Assembly (NCBI RefSeq): GCF_003391135.1
Contig: NZ_CP031455.1
Coordinates: 5,874,001-5,938,000 of the forward strand
Direction of reading: 5' to 3'
Source: Streptoverticillium olivoreticuli subsp. olivoreticuli
GTDB lineage: Bacteria > Actinomycetota > Actinomycetes > Streptomycetales > Streptomycetaceae
Length of the DNA stretch: 64,000 nt
Part shown: positions 43,668-52,796 of the stretch, piece after piece
How the letters are laid out: the number at the start of each line of letters is the position of its first letter
How positions within the stretch are numbered: the stretch's first letter is position 1
Position numbers and translations under genes: made by a program
The notes under the pieces: model-generated
Databases searched by the model: none
Seen by the model: the letters and a program-made list of their open reading frames with translations, nothing else
Told to the model about the DNA's origin: nothing

Positions 43668-45205
43668 TGGCGGACGACCACCGGTACGAGTGGCTGGATG
43701 ACGACGCCGTGGAGCGTCTGCTCACGCCCGCGCAGTCGCCTTCGGCGGACCCCGAGGCGGCGGAGGAGCGCCGGCTGGCAGCGCTCCTGCGCTCCCTGAC
43801 CCCGGCACAGCCCTGCGCCCTGCCGGGCGAGGAAGCGGCCCTGGCGGCGTTCCGGGCGGCCCGCGCGGAACGCACGCGCGACGCGCACGCCTTCGCGGAG
43901 GAGACCGCTCCGGGCACGGCGCCGGGTGGCCATGCGACGGCTGTTTCGTTGTCGGCGGACACCTCCGGCGCGGGCCGCGCTTTCACGGCGGACGGCTCTG
44001 GCATGGCGCACGGTCCCGCGGCCGCGAGCGCTTCGGAGTTCGCGCCCGGCGCGGACGCGTACGGGGTCGCGCCGTCGGCGGCGGACGCTCCCGGTACGGG
44101 CCGGGCGTTCGCGGCGGACGGCCCTGGACCGGTGCGGGGTCTCGCGGCCGCGAGTGCTTCGGAGGGCGCTCCCGGAGCGGACGCGCACGGACTCATACCC
44201 GGGGCCACGCCGTCGGTGACGGACGCCACCGGTCCGGCCCGGACAGCTGACGGTGTGTCGGTAATCGCCGGGCGCGCGGACGCCCCGGCCACCCACCCCC
44301 TCGCGGCCGAGTCCGGCCCCGCGGCGGCAGCCGCAGACGCGCGGGCCGCCCGCATCGCGGCCGATGTCGCACCCACATCCGGTCTCGCGGCGACAGCCGC
44401 AAGCGCATCCACTACGCGCGTAACTCCCCCCGGCCCCGTCGCCCGGATCGGCGTCGTCGAGAGAGCGCGGGGGCTGTTCGGGCAGCGGTGGCGGCCCGTG
44501 AAGGTCGCGGTGGCGATGGCCGTCGCCGGGTGCGCGCTCGGCGGGGTCGCGGTCGCGGCCGGTACGGGCGTGTTGTCGGCACCCTTCGGGCGTACGACGA
44601 GCGAGCCCGAGACCAGCACCAGCGTCTCCGCCCTCGACGACACCGGCATGGCGACCCCGCTGCCTCCCTCCGGCACGCCCGGTCCCTCGCCCTCGCCCGG
44701 CAAGGACGGCAACTCCCGCCCGAGCGGCAGCCCGTACACCCCCGCACCGAAGGGCGGCGGTGCCACCACCGGGCACGGCGGCAAGGAGGACGGACCCGGG
44801 GGCGGCCCCTCGGCGACCCCCCGCCGCGACGGCGGTGGCCACGGCGACGACGACGGGGACACGGCCAAGCGCGGCTCCGACTGGGCCGCCCGCATGTGCC
44901 GTGACTTCCTCGCCGCGCAGCAGCACCCCGGCCAGGGTGTCGACGAGCACGACCTCCGCGACTTGGAACACGTCGTGGGCGCGGCGGGCGCGGACGCCCT
45001 GCGCGCGTACTGCGAGCGCCATGCGTCGGACGGCGGCAGCAAGAGCGCCCCGGGCAAGGGCGGCGACGACGGCAAGGCCAAGGGCGGTGACGACGGCGAC
45101 GGCGGCCACCGCGGCCGGCCCACCGGGCTGTTGCCGCCCGTCCTCGGCGGCCCCGGCCTCCAGCTCCCGAAGGTGCTTCCGGTCCCGCTCACCCCCTTGG
45201 TGTGA
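43667..45205 (+). CDS. membrane protein coupled to the ECF sigma gene, putative anti-sigma partner
   Basis: About 512 residues. An acidic N-terminal part (DDHRYEWLDDDAVERLL, EERRLAALLRSL) could contact the sigma factor. A long Ala/Gly/Ser region contains two tandem units of about 43 residues (roughly 100-185, each with GRAF-ADG and AAASASE-APGADA). One membrane helix lies near VAVAMAVAGCALGGVAVAAGTG. The outer part is Ser/Gly/Lys-rich and ends with a small domain holding two cysteines (RMCRDFLAAQQH, LRAYCERH). No HxxxCxxC anti-sigma signature is seen, so the role rests on gene order and overlap (TGATG). Confidence 0.7.
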   Translation: MADDHRYEWLDDDAVERLLTPAQSPSADPEAAEERRLAALLRSLTPAQPCALPGEEAALAAFRAARAERTRDAHAFAEETAPGTAPGGHATAVSLSADTSGAGRAFTADGSGMAHGPAAASASEFAPGADAYGVAPSAADAPGTGRAFAADGPGPVRGLAAASASEGAPGADAHGLIPGATPSVTDATGPARTADGVSVIAGRADAPATHPLAAESGPAAAAADARAARIAADVAPTSGLAATAASASTTRVTPPGPVARIGVVERARGLFGQRWRPVKVAVAMAVAGCALGGVAVAAGTGVLSAPFGRTTSEPETSTSVSALDDTGMATPLPPSGTPGPSPSPGKDGNSRPSGSPYTPAPKGGGATTGHGGKEDGPGGGPSATPRRDGGGHGDDDGDTAKRGSDWAARMCRDFLAAQQHPGQGVDEHDLRDLEHVVGAAGADALRAYCERHASDGGSKSAPGKGGDDGKAKGGDDGDGGHRGRPTGLLPPVLGGPGLQLPKVLPVPLTPLV

Positions 45206-45300
45206 CGTTTTCCGTGCCGCCGGCGCTGTAAGAAGTGTGCCGACTGGTCATCGGCCGCGTACGAGCCGGAGTTCCCCCCATACCGTCGGCTCGGCGCACC

Positions 45301-45338
45301 GGCGCGGGCGGGGCTCTTCCCCCGGCTCTGCCCGCGCC
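45301..45338 (+). terminator. terminator after the sigma operon
   Basis: Nine-base perfect arms GGCGCGGGC (45301-45309) and GCCCGCGCC (45330-45338) about 100 bases after the stop codon, with a 20-base loop. Confidence 0.6.
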
Positions 45339-45403
45339 CCCCTCAGCCGTCACCTCTCAGCCGTCGCGCCGGTGCTTCCCTTCGCCACCCGGCGGAGCAT
45401 CCT

Positions 45404-45422
45404 GTACGTACGGAAGACGTAC
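45404..45422 (+). promoter_or_regulatory. GTACGT inverted repeat upstream of the mutase gene
   Basis: GTACGT (45404-45409) and ACGTAC (45417-45422) with a seven-base spacer, 51 bases before the mutase ATG. It is a possible operator; it may also be chance. Confidence 0.3.
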
Positions 45423-45472
45423 CGAAGGACGACACCGCACGGCGTGACGAGCAGCAGCGGGAGGCGGCACCC

Positions 45473-47077
<1,605 letters not shown>

Positions 47078-47121
47078 CCGGACCGGGGACCCGCGCCCGC
47101 CGGGTGAGGGAAAATGGCGGG

Positions 47122-47334
47122 ATGTCCTCTCCGCGCCGCACGTGCCCCGTCTGCTCCCGAGAGATCGCCGTGGTCGGCGGTCGCTTCGCCCGCCACGACC
47201 CCCCGGGCCGCCGCGCGTCCTACGACCTCATCTCCTGCCCCGGCTCCCGCCGCTCGGCCCCCCTCCTCTCGACGGAACCCCGCCTCTTCGACCCGGAGGA
47301 ACCGGACATGAAGGGGCAGGGGCAGCTGTTCTGA
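47122..47334 (+). CDS. small CxxC protein
   Basis: A 70-residue protein starting MSSPRRTCPVCSREIAVVGG, with CPVC near the start, His in RFARHDPPG, and a third Cys in ISCPGS. This is compatible with one zinc site. It is likely soluble, of unknown function. The start is 42 bases after the mutase stop, so it may be co-transcribed. Small proteins of this form are frequent in Streptomyces. Confidence 0.65.
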   Translation: MSSPRRTCPVCSREIAVVGGRFARHDPPGRRASYDLISCPGSRRSAPLLSTEPRLFDPEEPDMKGQGQLF

Positions 47335-47407
47335 GGCCTTCGCATAGCCTCGACCGGATATCGGACGGTCGATGTGGGGGCGGCGCGAACCCACGGCCTG
47401 AGCGCGC

Positions 47408-47749
47408 TCACCCGTCGCCGTGGATGAGCCACAGCACGATGGCTATCGGCATGAACGCCGCTATCACGGCCTTGGTGTACACGAACGCGAAAGCGCAGCC
47501 CGTGATGCCGAGGACGATGCGCTGCACCCGCTTGTACCGCACCTTCGCGCCGCCCCACGCGCCCGCCACGAAGGCGAGCGGCAGCGCGTAGCCGAGGGCC
47601 CAGACGAGCGGGAAGCCGGAGCCCGCGAAGTCCGCGTACGCGAGCAGCAGGGCGAGGGGTGTGCAGATCGCGGGCGCCAGCCACCACAGCTCGTCCGGCT
47701 CGGGCGCGGGGCGGGGTGGGCAGGGCAGTGGGGACGGCGTCGGGTTCAT
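47408..47749 (-). CDS. small membrane protein
   Basis: A 113-residue protein. The Pro-rich cytoplasmic start (PTPSPLPCPPRPAPEPDE) is followed by hydrophobic helices at about 23-40, 46-65 and 80-108. I recognise no family. It is convergent with the CxxC protein gene. Its 5' end borders the rearranged patch that starts near 47.8 kb. Confidence 0.65.
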   Translation of the reverse strand: MNPTPSPLPCPPRPAPEPDELWWLAPAICTPLALLLAYADFAGSGFPLVWALGYALPLAFVAGAWGGAKVRYKRVQRIVLGITGCAFAFVYTKAVIAAFMPIAIVLWLIHGDG

Positions 47750-47811
47750 GAACCCAGTCCACCGCGGCGGGTCGTCGTACCGGCAGCGCGCGCGTACTCA
47801 TTCGTACGTGC

Positions 47812-47868
47812 GCTCGTACTCAGCGCAGTTCGGAGCGGCTGTGGCCCTTGTACGGTCGAGGTGTGCCG
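47812..47868. repeat. rearranged short-block patch
   Basis: Block X (47812-47839) matches 50157-50184 with one change and equals the 3' end (RS-LR-stop on the minus strand) of the small zinc-motif gene at 50165-50476. Block Y (47846-47864) matches 49475-49493 and 50827-50845. Y is joined directly to the last codons of Uma2 (GCCGACGCCTGA). This is the footprint expected if a Uma2 gene once lay here and was deleted. Confidence 0.65.
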
Positions 47869-48106
47869 ACGCCTGAGCGGACGGACGGGCTTCCCGGGCC
47901 GCGTTGTCCTCGCAGAAGACCACTTCCTGCTCAGGGACGGTCTGATACGGCTGCTCGGGGCGTTCGGCCACGAGATCGTCGCGGCCGTCGACAACGGCTC
48001 CGACCTGCTGACCTCCCTCACCGGACTGCGTCCGAAGCCGGGCCTGCACCCGGACGAGGGCGACAACCGGCGGGTGCTGGCGGTTCTGGCGTATCTGGAG
48101 CGGTGA
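47861..48106 (+). pseudogene. collapsed LuxR-type response regulator remnant
   Basis: An 82-codon frame that joins a receiver-domain start (VVLAEDHFLLRDGLIRLLGAFGHEIV, then DNGSDLLTSLTGLRP) directly to the last residues of such regulators (GLHPDEGDNRRVLAVLAYLER). Intact family members are about 215-220 residues, so the middle of the receiver and nearly the whole HTH domain are missing. The upstream flank (47812-47868) contains short blocks also found around the Uma2 genes at 49.5 and 50.1 kb. It is unlikely to work as a regulator. Confidence 0.7.
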
Positions 48107-48196
48107 GAGCGCGCCTCCCCGATCAGGGTGAACTCGGGGTATTCGCAGGGGAGTTCCCGGAGGCGTGGTGCGTGCCGCGGTGCGCACGATGAGCGC

Positions 48197-49456
48197 ATGA
48201 GAATCCCCGATCGCGCCGCCGCGCGCCACTGTCTCGCCGTGCTCGGCGCCGCCGTGGCCTTCGCCGCCTCGGCCGTCCCCGCTTCGGCCACCGCCGACGA
48301 TCACGGCCTGCGGCGCGGCCAGTTGGTCTCCGCGGAGCTCGTCGCCAGAATCCCGCAGTCCACCGCCGCCCAGCAGGTGCACGACCGCGGCTACGCCGAC
48401 GACGCCGCGGTGCCGCGCTACGGAGTGGACCACTACCGGGTGCTCTACCGCACGATCGACCCGCAGGGCCGCCCCACCACCGCGAGCGGCCTGGTCAGCC
48501 TGCCGGAGAACGACCGGCGGGAGCTGCGCGTGGTGGTCTACGAGCACGGTACGTTCGCCGCGCGGGGCGACGCGCCGTCCGGCGACCCGCGCGTGCCAGC
48601 GGCTCCGTCGGTGCGGGCCGACTCGGTGCTCTTCGCGGGTGCCGGCTACGCCACAGTGGCCCCCGACTACCTGGGCCTGGGCAGCGGCCCGGGCCTCCAC
48701 CCCTACGACGACCTGGCCTCCGAGACCACCGCCTCGGTCGACCTGTTGCGCGCCGCCCGCACGGTGGCCCACGGCCAAGGGCGCCGCCTCGCCCGGGGCG
48801 TCCAGGTCACCGGGTTCTCACAGGGCGGTCCCGCCGCGATGGCCCTGGGCCGGGCCCTGCAGCGCGGCGCCGCCCCGCACTTCGGCCTGGCGTCGCTCGC
48901 CCCGGTCAGCGGCCCCTACGACGCCCAGCACGCCGAGGCACCGGCGGGCCTGGAGCGCGGCACGCTGCGGGGCAAGGACACCAACTACCTCTTCGCCTAT
49001 TGGCTCATCGCCATGAACCGCAAATACCACCTGTACGACGACCCGTCCGAGGTGTTCCGGGCGCCGTACGCGGCCTCCGTCGAATCCCTCTACGACGGCA
49101 CGCACGGCGACGCCGAGATCTTCACCGCCCTCCCCGACACCCCGCGGCAACTCCTCACCCCGAAGGTCATCGCCTGGGCCCTGCACCCCACGGGCAACCT
49201 GCTGCGCGCCTACGAGGAGAACGACACCAGCTGCACCGACTGGCGCCCCCGCGTCCCCGTCCACCTCTTCGCGGCCCACGGCGACAAGGACGTGGCCTAC
49301 GAGAACTCCCTGCTCTGCGAACGAGCACTGACCGCCGCCGGTGCCAGGGTGACACTCACGGACGTCGGCGACGTGGAGTATTCGCCCTCGCGTCGGGCGG
49401 CACTTCCCAGGGTGCTCGCGTGGTTCGAGGAGCGCTTTCCGGCGGACGGCAGGTAG
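48197..49456 (+). CDS. secreted alpha/beta hydrolase, lipase-like
   Basis: A 419-residue exported hydrolase. A signal peptide runs to about residue 32 (AASAVPASA-T). The nucleophile S208 is in TGFSQGGPAA, and the segment YATVAPDYLGLGSGPGLHPY is typical of secretory lipase/esterase families. The later VPVHLFAAHGDKDVAY gives the candidate Asp, and the C-terminal half should provide the His. The substrate is not predictable. The ATG at 48197 gives a clean signal sequence; the ribosome site is weak. Confidence 0.82.
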   Translation: MRIPDRAAARHCLAVLGAAVAFAASAVPASATADDHGLRRGQLVSAELVARIPQSTAAQQVHDRGYADDAAVPRYGVDHYRVLYRTIDPQGRPTTASGLVSLPENDRRELRVVVYEHGTFAARGDAPSGDPRVPAAPSVRADSVLFAGAGYATVAPDYLGLGSGPGLHPYDDLASETTASVDLLRAARTVAHGQGRRLARGVQVTGFSQGGPAAMALGRALQRGAAPHFGLASLAPVSGPYDAQHAEAPAGLERGTLRGKDTNYLFAYWLIAMNRKYHLYDDPSEVFRAPYAASVESLYDGTHGDAEIFTALPDTPRQLLTPKVIAWALHPTGNLLRAYEENDTSCTDWRPRVPVHLFAAHGDKDVAYENSLLCERALTAAGARVTLTDVGDVEYSPSRRAALPRVLAWFEERFPADGR

Positions 49457-49474
49457 GGGGCGCCGCGCGCCGGA

Positions 49475-49500
49475 CCTTGTACGGTCGAGGTGTCCGGCGT
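49475..49500 (+). repeat. block Y upstream of the intact Uma2 gene
   Basis: A 26-base block identical to 50827-50852 and, for its first 19 bases, to 47846-47864. It lies 30-50 bases before the Uma2 GTG and may contain the promoter shared by the duplicated loci. Confidence 0.6.
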
Positions 49501-49528
49501 GATGGGCGCCGAGCGACCAGGAGACAAC

Positions 49529-50134
49529 GTGGCCGATGTCGTAGATCCACAAACCTACGCGCGCATGCGGAAGATCGCCGACGAGCTCTGGCCGATCGTC
49601 GAACGCTTGCCAGGCGCATGGGCAGTTGAGATCGGGGCGGCGGGTGTCGTCGTCATGATGAGCCCGGTCAAGCGCCACGAGGCCATCGCCACCCGCATCG
49701 TGCGGCAGATCAATGCCCAGCTCGTGACCACGCACCCCGGTCAGGACGTCGTCGCCCAGTCCGGTGCCGAGGTGGAGCACCCGGTGGTTGGGCGGATGCG
49801 CCGCCCGGACGCCGTGGTCGTCCCGCTCGCTGTTCTGGACGAGCCGGGAGCGACGGTTGATCCCGCCGACCTTCTCGCCGTGGTCGAGGTGGTGTCCGAG
49901 CCCAACCCGGACAACGACTACGTCGAGAAGGCCGCCGACTACCCGGCCATGGGCATCCCGTTGTACCTGCTGGTCGACCCTCGCAAGGGCCTCGTCCACA
50001 CCTACGCCGACCCCGCCCCCGGCTCCAACGGGCCGCACTACGCGACGGTGTTGCCCTACGTCTTCGGCGACCAGGTGCCTTTCGGCCCGTGGAACATCGA
50101 TACGACCGACTTCAAGCGCTACGCCGACGCCTGA
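49529..50134 (+). CDS. Uma2-family (DUF820) putative nuclease
   Basis: A 201-residue protein of the PD-(D/E)XK-like Uma2 family. The candidate site is D in RMRRPDAVVVP, E in LLAVVEVVSE, and K in DYVEKAADYPAMGIPLYLLVD. The family is abundant in Streptomyces and cyanobacteria; its biological role is unsettled. The GTG at 49529 has AGGAG six bases upstream. The first about 280 bases are nearly identical to the truncated copy at 50882. Confidence 0.88.
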   Translation: MADVVDPQTYARMRKIADELWPIVERLPGAWAVEIGAAGVVVMMSPVKRHEAIATRIVRQINAQLVTTHPGQDVVAQSGAEVEHPVVGRMRRPDAVVVPLAVLDEPGATVDPADLLAVVEVVSEPNPDNDYVEKAADYPAMGIPLYLLVDPRKGLVHTYADPAPGSNGPHYATVLPYVFGDQVPFGPWNIDTTDFKRYADA

Positions 50135-50164
50135 GCGGACGGGCTTCCAGGGCCGCGCTCGTAC

Positions 50165-50476
50165 TCAGCGCAGTTTGGAGCGGCCGCCCTGCGGCCGGGT
50201 GGCCGCGCGGGCGCGGCGGCGTGCGTGTGCGGGGGCGGCCGTGGGTTCCTTGGCCATCCATGCCTTCGCCCGGGACCAGGCGGCCTTGGCGTAGAGGCCC
50301 TGGAGCTGTCGGGGCAGCCGTGCGACGACCTGTCGGCAGGGGGCTTCGCCGCAGTGGAGAGGGGATGCGGTCAGGCCCAGGTGCGGGTAGGTCATGGTCT
50401 TGGGCGGCATGTAGACGCACCCGCAGACCACGCAGGTGAACACAGGACGCATCGGCTCGGTCTGCTCGGATGGCAC
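50165..50476 (-). CDS. small zinc-motif protein
   Basis: A 103-residue protein. FTCVVCGCVYMPPKTM gives a CxxCxC pair and PLHCGEAPCRQV a second His/Cys group, so one structural zinc site is likely. The C-terminus is Arg/Ala-rich (RRRARAATRPQGGRSKLR). Its function is unknown. The GTG at 50476 follows GAAGAGG. Its 3' end is duplicated as block X at 47812-47839. It follows the small CxxCxGxG gene on the same strand by 21 bases. Confidence 0.65.
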   Translation of the reverse strand: MPSEQTEPMRPVFTCVVCGCVYMPPKTMTYPHLGLTASPLHCGEAPCRQVVARLPRQLQGLYAKAAWSRAKAWMAKEPTAAPAHARRRARAATRPQGGRSKLR

Positions 50477-50497
50477 GAGAACCTCTTCCCTGTACGG

Positions 50498-50665
50498 CTA
50501 GCCCGACGTGCTGCCCGTGCCGCCGCAGAGAGTGCAGGACGAATAGCTGGTGTGGGTAACGGGATTCTGGTGCCCGTGGGCATCGGTCTCGACGGTGTAC
50601 TCGACCTTGGTGGTGATGCCCTCGCCGTTGCAGGCCGTGCACGTCTGCTCCTGCGGTGCGGGCAT
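50498..50665 (-). CDS. tiny double CxxCxGxG protein
   Basis: A 55-residue protein with two CxxCxGxG motifs, CTACNGEG and CTLCGGTG, about 33 residues apart. This is half of a DnaJ-type zinc finger, enough to bind one zinc ion. GGGGAG lies seven bases before the ATG at 50665. It is probably in an operon with the zinc-motif gene downstream. The function is unknown. Confidence 0.7.
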   Translation of the reverse strand: MPAPQEQTCTACNGEGITTKVEYTVETDAHGHQNPVTHTSYSSCTLCGGTGSTSG

Positions 50666-50726
50666 CGGCGGCTCCCCTCGACACCCCGAGGATAGCGAGC
50701 GGCCACCTCCTGCCGCAGCCCGCTGT

Positions 50727-50807
50727 ATCTCCCTGAAGCTGGGCGTGCACCCGAACGAGGGCGGCAACCGGCGGGTGCCGGCGGTTCTGGCGTATCTGGA
50801 ACGGTGA
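50727..50807 (+). pseudogene. C-terminal fragment of a response regulator
   Basis: The last about 26 codons of a LuxR-type regulator (SLKLGVHPNEGGNRRVPAVLAYLER, then stop), closely matching the end of the remnant at 48037-48106. No start or receiver domain is present. Block Y and a truncated Uma2 copy follow directly. Confidence 0.65.
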
Positions 50808-50881
50808 GAGCGGGCGGCGCGCCGCGCCTTGTACGGTCGAGGTGTCCGGCGTGGTGGGAGCTGAGCGACCGGGGAGGCGCC

Positions 50882-51217
50882 GTGGCCGATGTCGTAGATC
50901 CACAAACCTACGCGCGCATGCGGAAGATCGCCGACGAGCTCTGGCCGATCATCGAACGCATGCCAGGCGCATGGGCAGTTGAGATCGGGGCGGCGGGTGT
51001 CGTCGTCATGATGAGCCCGGTCAAGCGCCACGAGGCCATCGCCACCCGCATCGTGCGGCAGATCAATGCCCAGCTCGTGACCACGCACCCCGGTCAGGAC
51101 GTCGTCGCCCAGTCCGGTGCCGAGGTGGAGCCCCCGGCGGTCGGGCGGATGCGTCGTCCCGTGCCGCCGCCCGTCACCGATGGCGGCGGAAATCCCCGTA
51201 CAGCACAACCGCGTTGA
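50882..51217 (+). pseudogene. 3'-truncated Uma2 copy
   Basis: About 280 bases from GTG 50882 match the intact Uma2 gene at 49529 with only a few substitutions. Identity ends around RMRRP, just before the candidate catalytic Asp, and the frame runs 18 further codons through unrelated DNA to a stop at 51217. The catalytic core is lost. The upstream block Y is duplicated too, so the copy came with its promoter region. Confidence 0.8.
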
Positions 51218-51656
51218 CCACCGAGAAGACCACCGCCAGCAAGCCGATCCAGAACCAGAACGAGGTCATGCACAGGCCGCGTAGGGCGTCGGTGCTCGCC
51301 ACGGTGATGGTCAGTGCGAATGCCACGGCCGCGTACGTCTTTCGACGCCGCGCCTGTCGCGCGCGGTGTGGGCCGGCCAGTTGGGCCGCGTACTGTCGCG
51401 GGTCGCCGAATAGCGCCTCCGCTGGTCTGTCGGCCTCGGTCACCGTCTCGTGGATCTCGGACAGCGCCTGCTGTGCCAGCCCCTTGGGCGGGTCGTACGT
51501 CGTGACCAGGTGGAGTTTGAAGGCGGCTGCCCACCTTTCGTCCTCCCTGCGTGCCCACTCCACTGTTTCCTCCTCCGCCGGGTAGATCAAGGGAACCGCA
51601 TCGGCCGGACGCACGGCAAACGCCGCACTCCGAGCCGCTCGCGCGGCCTGGAGCAC
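51174..51656 (-). CDS. membrane protein with HAAS-like helical domain
   Basis: About 160 residues. The cytoplasmic part (1-110) includes SEIHETVTEADRPAEALFGDPRQYAAQLA, which resembles the short helical HAAS-type domain. Two hydrophobic helices follow (about 112-130 and 133-152) before a basic end. Its 3' end overlaps the truncated Uma2 copy by 44 bases on the other strand, so the rearrangement junction may have altered its tail. The GTG start is uncertain, without a clear ribosome site. Confidence 0.55.
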   Translation of the reverse strand: MLQAARAARSAAFAVRPADAVPLIYPAEEETVEWARREDERWAAAFKLHLVTTYDPPKGLAQQALSEIHETVTEADRPAEALFGDPRQYAAQLAGPHRARQARRRKTYAAVAFALTITVASTDALRGLCMTSFWFWIGLLAVVFSVVNAVVLYGDFRRHR

Positions 51657-51674
51657 GGCGTGGCGGCCGGGCCG

Positions 51675-52124
51675 TCAGCAGGAGTAGTACTGCGTGACCT
51701 GGGCCGTGGCCGCGTACACGCTGGGTTCGAACGTGCCCTGTGCGTTCATGTCGTACCACTTGCTCGGCCACATCGTCGGGCTGTCGTAGGTCGTGGTCCT
51801 GTAGAGCTCCTGGCCGCTCGTGTTCTTCAGGCCGAAGCGCGCGTGCCAGATGTCGCCGCTCAGCGTGAAAGTCGTCTGCGTCTTTGCGGTGAAGGTGAGT
51901 TTGCCGTCGGAGTAGAGCCGCAGCTCTCCGCCGGTCTGGTGGCAGTCGCCCGCGCTCAGGTCGCCCCAGGTCCACCATTTGTAGTCCGTGGCGATGCCCT
52001 GCCTGACCGTGCCCGAGGCTGCGGGGTCCGTGTCGGCCGGAACTGCCGCCGCCGGGGCGGCGAATGCCGTGACGAGGACGGCCGCGGCCAGCAGAGTCCT
52101 GATGGCCCGCCGGGGGGATTTCAT
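51675..52124 (-). CDS. small secreted protein
   Basis: A 149-residue exported protein. The signal peptide ends near AAPAAA (about 27). The mature part is rich in aromatic and Thr residues: YKWWTWGDLSAGDCHQTGGELRLYSDG, then a C-terminal cysteine (TQYYSC), which could form a disulfide with the inner one. It looks like a small beta-sandwich family found in Streptomyces; I am not certain of a DUF number. It may be in one transcript with the next small secreted protein gene upstream. Confidence 0.7.
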   Translation of the reverse strand: MKSPRRAIRTLLAAAVLVTAFAAPAAAVPADTDPAASGTVRQGIATDYKWWTWGDLSAGDCHQTGGELRLYSDGKLTFTAKTQTTFTLSGDIWHARFGLKNTSGQELYRTTTYDSPTMWPSKWYDMNAQGTFEPSVYAATAQVTQYYSC

Positions 52125-52174
52125 GGGGGTTCTCCGTTCGGGAGGAGGGCAGCCCCTTCAATTGCCGTGCGCTC

Positions 52175-52516
52175 TTATCCGGAGCCGAATCCCACGGAGT
52201 GGGCCGGCTCGGGCGGCGGGCCCGTCTCGTCCCAGGTGCCCCCGACTCCCACGATCGCCAGAAGCCGGCGGCACGAGCCGTCGGAGTAGACGAAAGCCGT
52301 GGCGTCCGTGTCGTTTTCGGCGTGGGCCGCGCCGCCGGGGATGGGGAGGCACACGTCGTTCGGCGGGTTGTCGAGCTCGTCGGGGGCTCCCGTGTCGGCC
52401 CTGATGTACGAGAACGGTCCGTCGGCGGCCTGGGCGTTGGCGGTCAGTCCCGTCACCAGCGCGGCGGCCGCGCCAATGGTGAGGCCGATCCTGCCGATTT
52501 TTCGGAGTGCGCGCAT
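52175..52516 (-). CDS. small secreted protein
   Basis: A 113-residue exported protein. Signal peptide residues 1-31 are ALRKIGRIGLTIGAAAALVTGLT and end ANAQA-A. The mature part has two cysteines (NDVCLPIP and SDGSCRRLL) and is acidic and Gly/Pro-rich at its end. The ATG at 52516 follows GGGAGAG. The function is unknown. GC content around the gene is lower than in the core genes, suggesting transfer. Confidence 0.68.
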   Translation of the reverse strand: MRALRKIGRIGLTIGAAAALVTGLTANAQAADGPFSYIRADTGAPDELDNPPNDVCLPIPGGAAHAENDTDATAFVYSDGSCRRLLAIVGVGGTWDETGPPPEPAHSVGFGSG

Positions 52517-52580
52517 GAGGACGCTCTCCCTTCCCTCTTGGCAGGGGATGGAATGGGAGCGTCCCAACTTTTTGGGGAGT

Positions 52581-52796
52581 TTAGGAAGAGTGTTGACGTG
52601 CGGCCACTCGAATGGGTGAGCAGAGTTCGCAGTTCATAAGAGCGTGAATAAATAGGCGGTACGCGAGTGAAGTGAAGTGCAGTGCGGGGCCGTTGGGGTT
52701 CTTGGAGTCGCGTATGGATATGAGGTCGGGGGAGAGGGATATCTCCACGCAGTTCTCGACCACGGAGCTGTAGCTGCTCTTTATGAATCGGCTCAT
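52581..52796 (-). CDS. DUF397 protein
   Basis: A 71-residue protein with the DUF397 pattern: FIKSSYSSVVENCVEISLS then IRDSKNPNGPALHFTS. In Streptomyces such proteins pair with XRE/DUF5753 regulators (Scr1/Scr2, WhiJ-type systems), where the DUF397 partner is toxin-like or modulates the regulator. The ATG overlaps the regulator stop (ATGA), a strong sign of coupling. The last about 20 residues (MNCELCSPIRVAARQHSS) are unlike the family and may be an addition. Confidence 0.88.
   Translation of the reverse strand: MSRFIKSSYSSVVENCVEISLSPDLISIRDSKNPNGPALHFTSLAYRLFIHALMNCELCSPIRVAARQHSS

Noticed and set aside
47861..48106. Response regulator as a functional short protein
   Set aside because: Lacks the phospho-acceptor half of the receiver and the DNA-binding helix pair; the junction of N- and C-terminal parts looks like a deletion.
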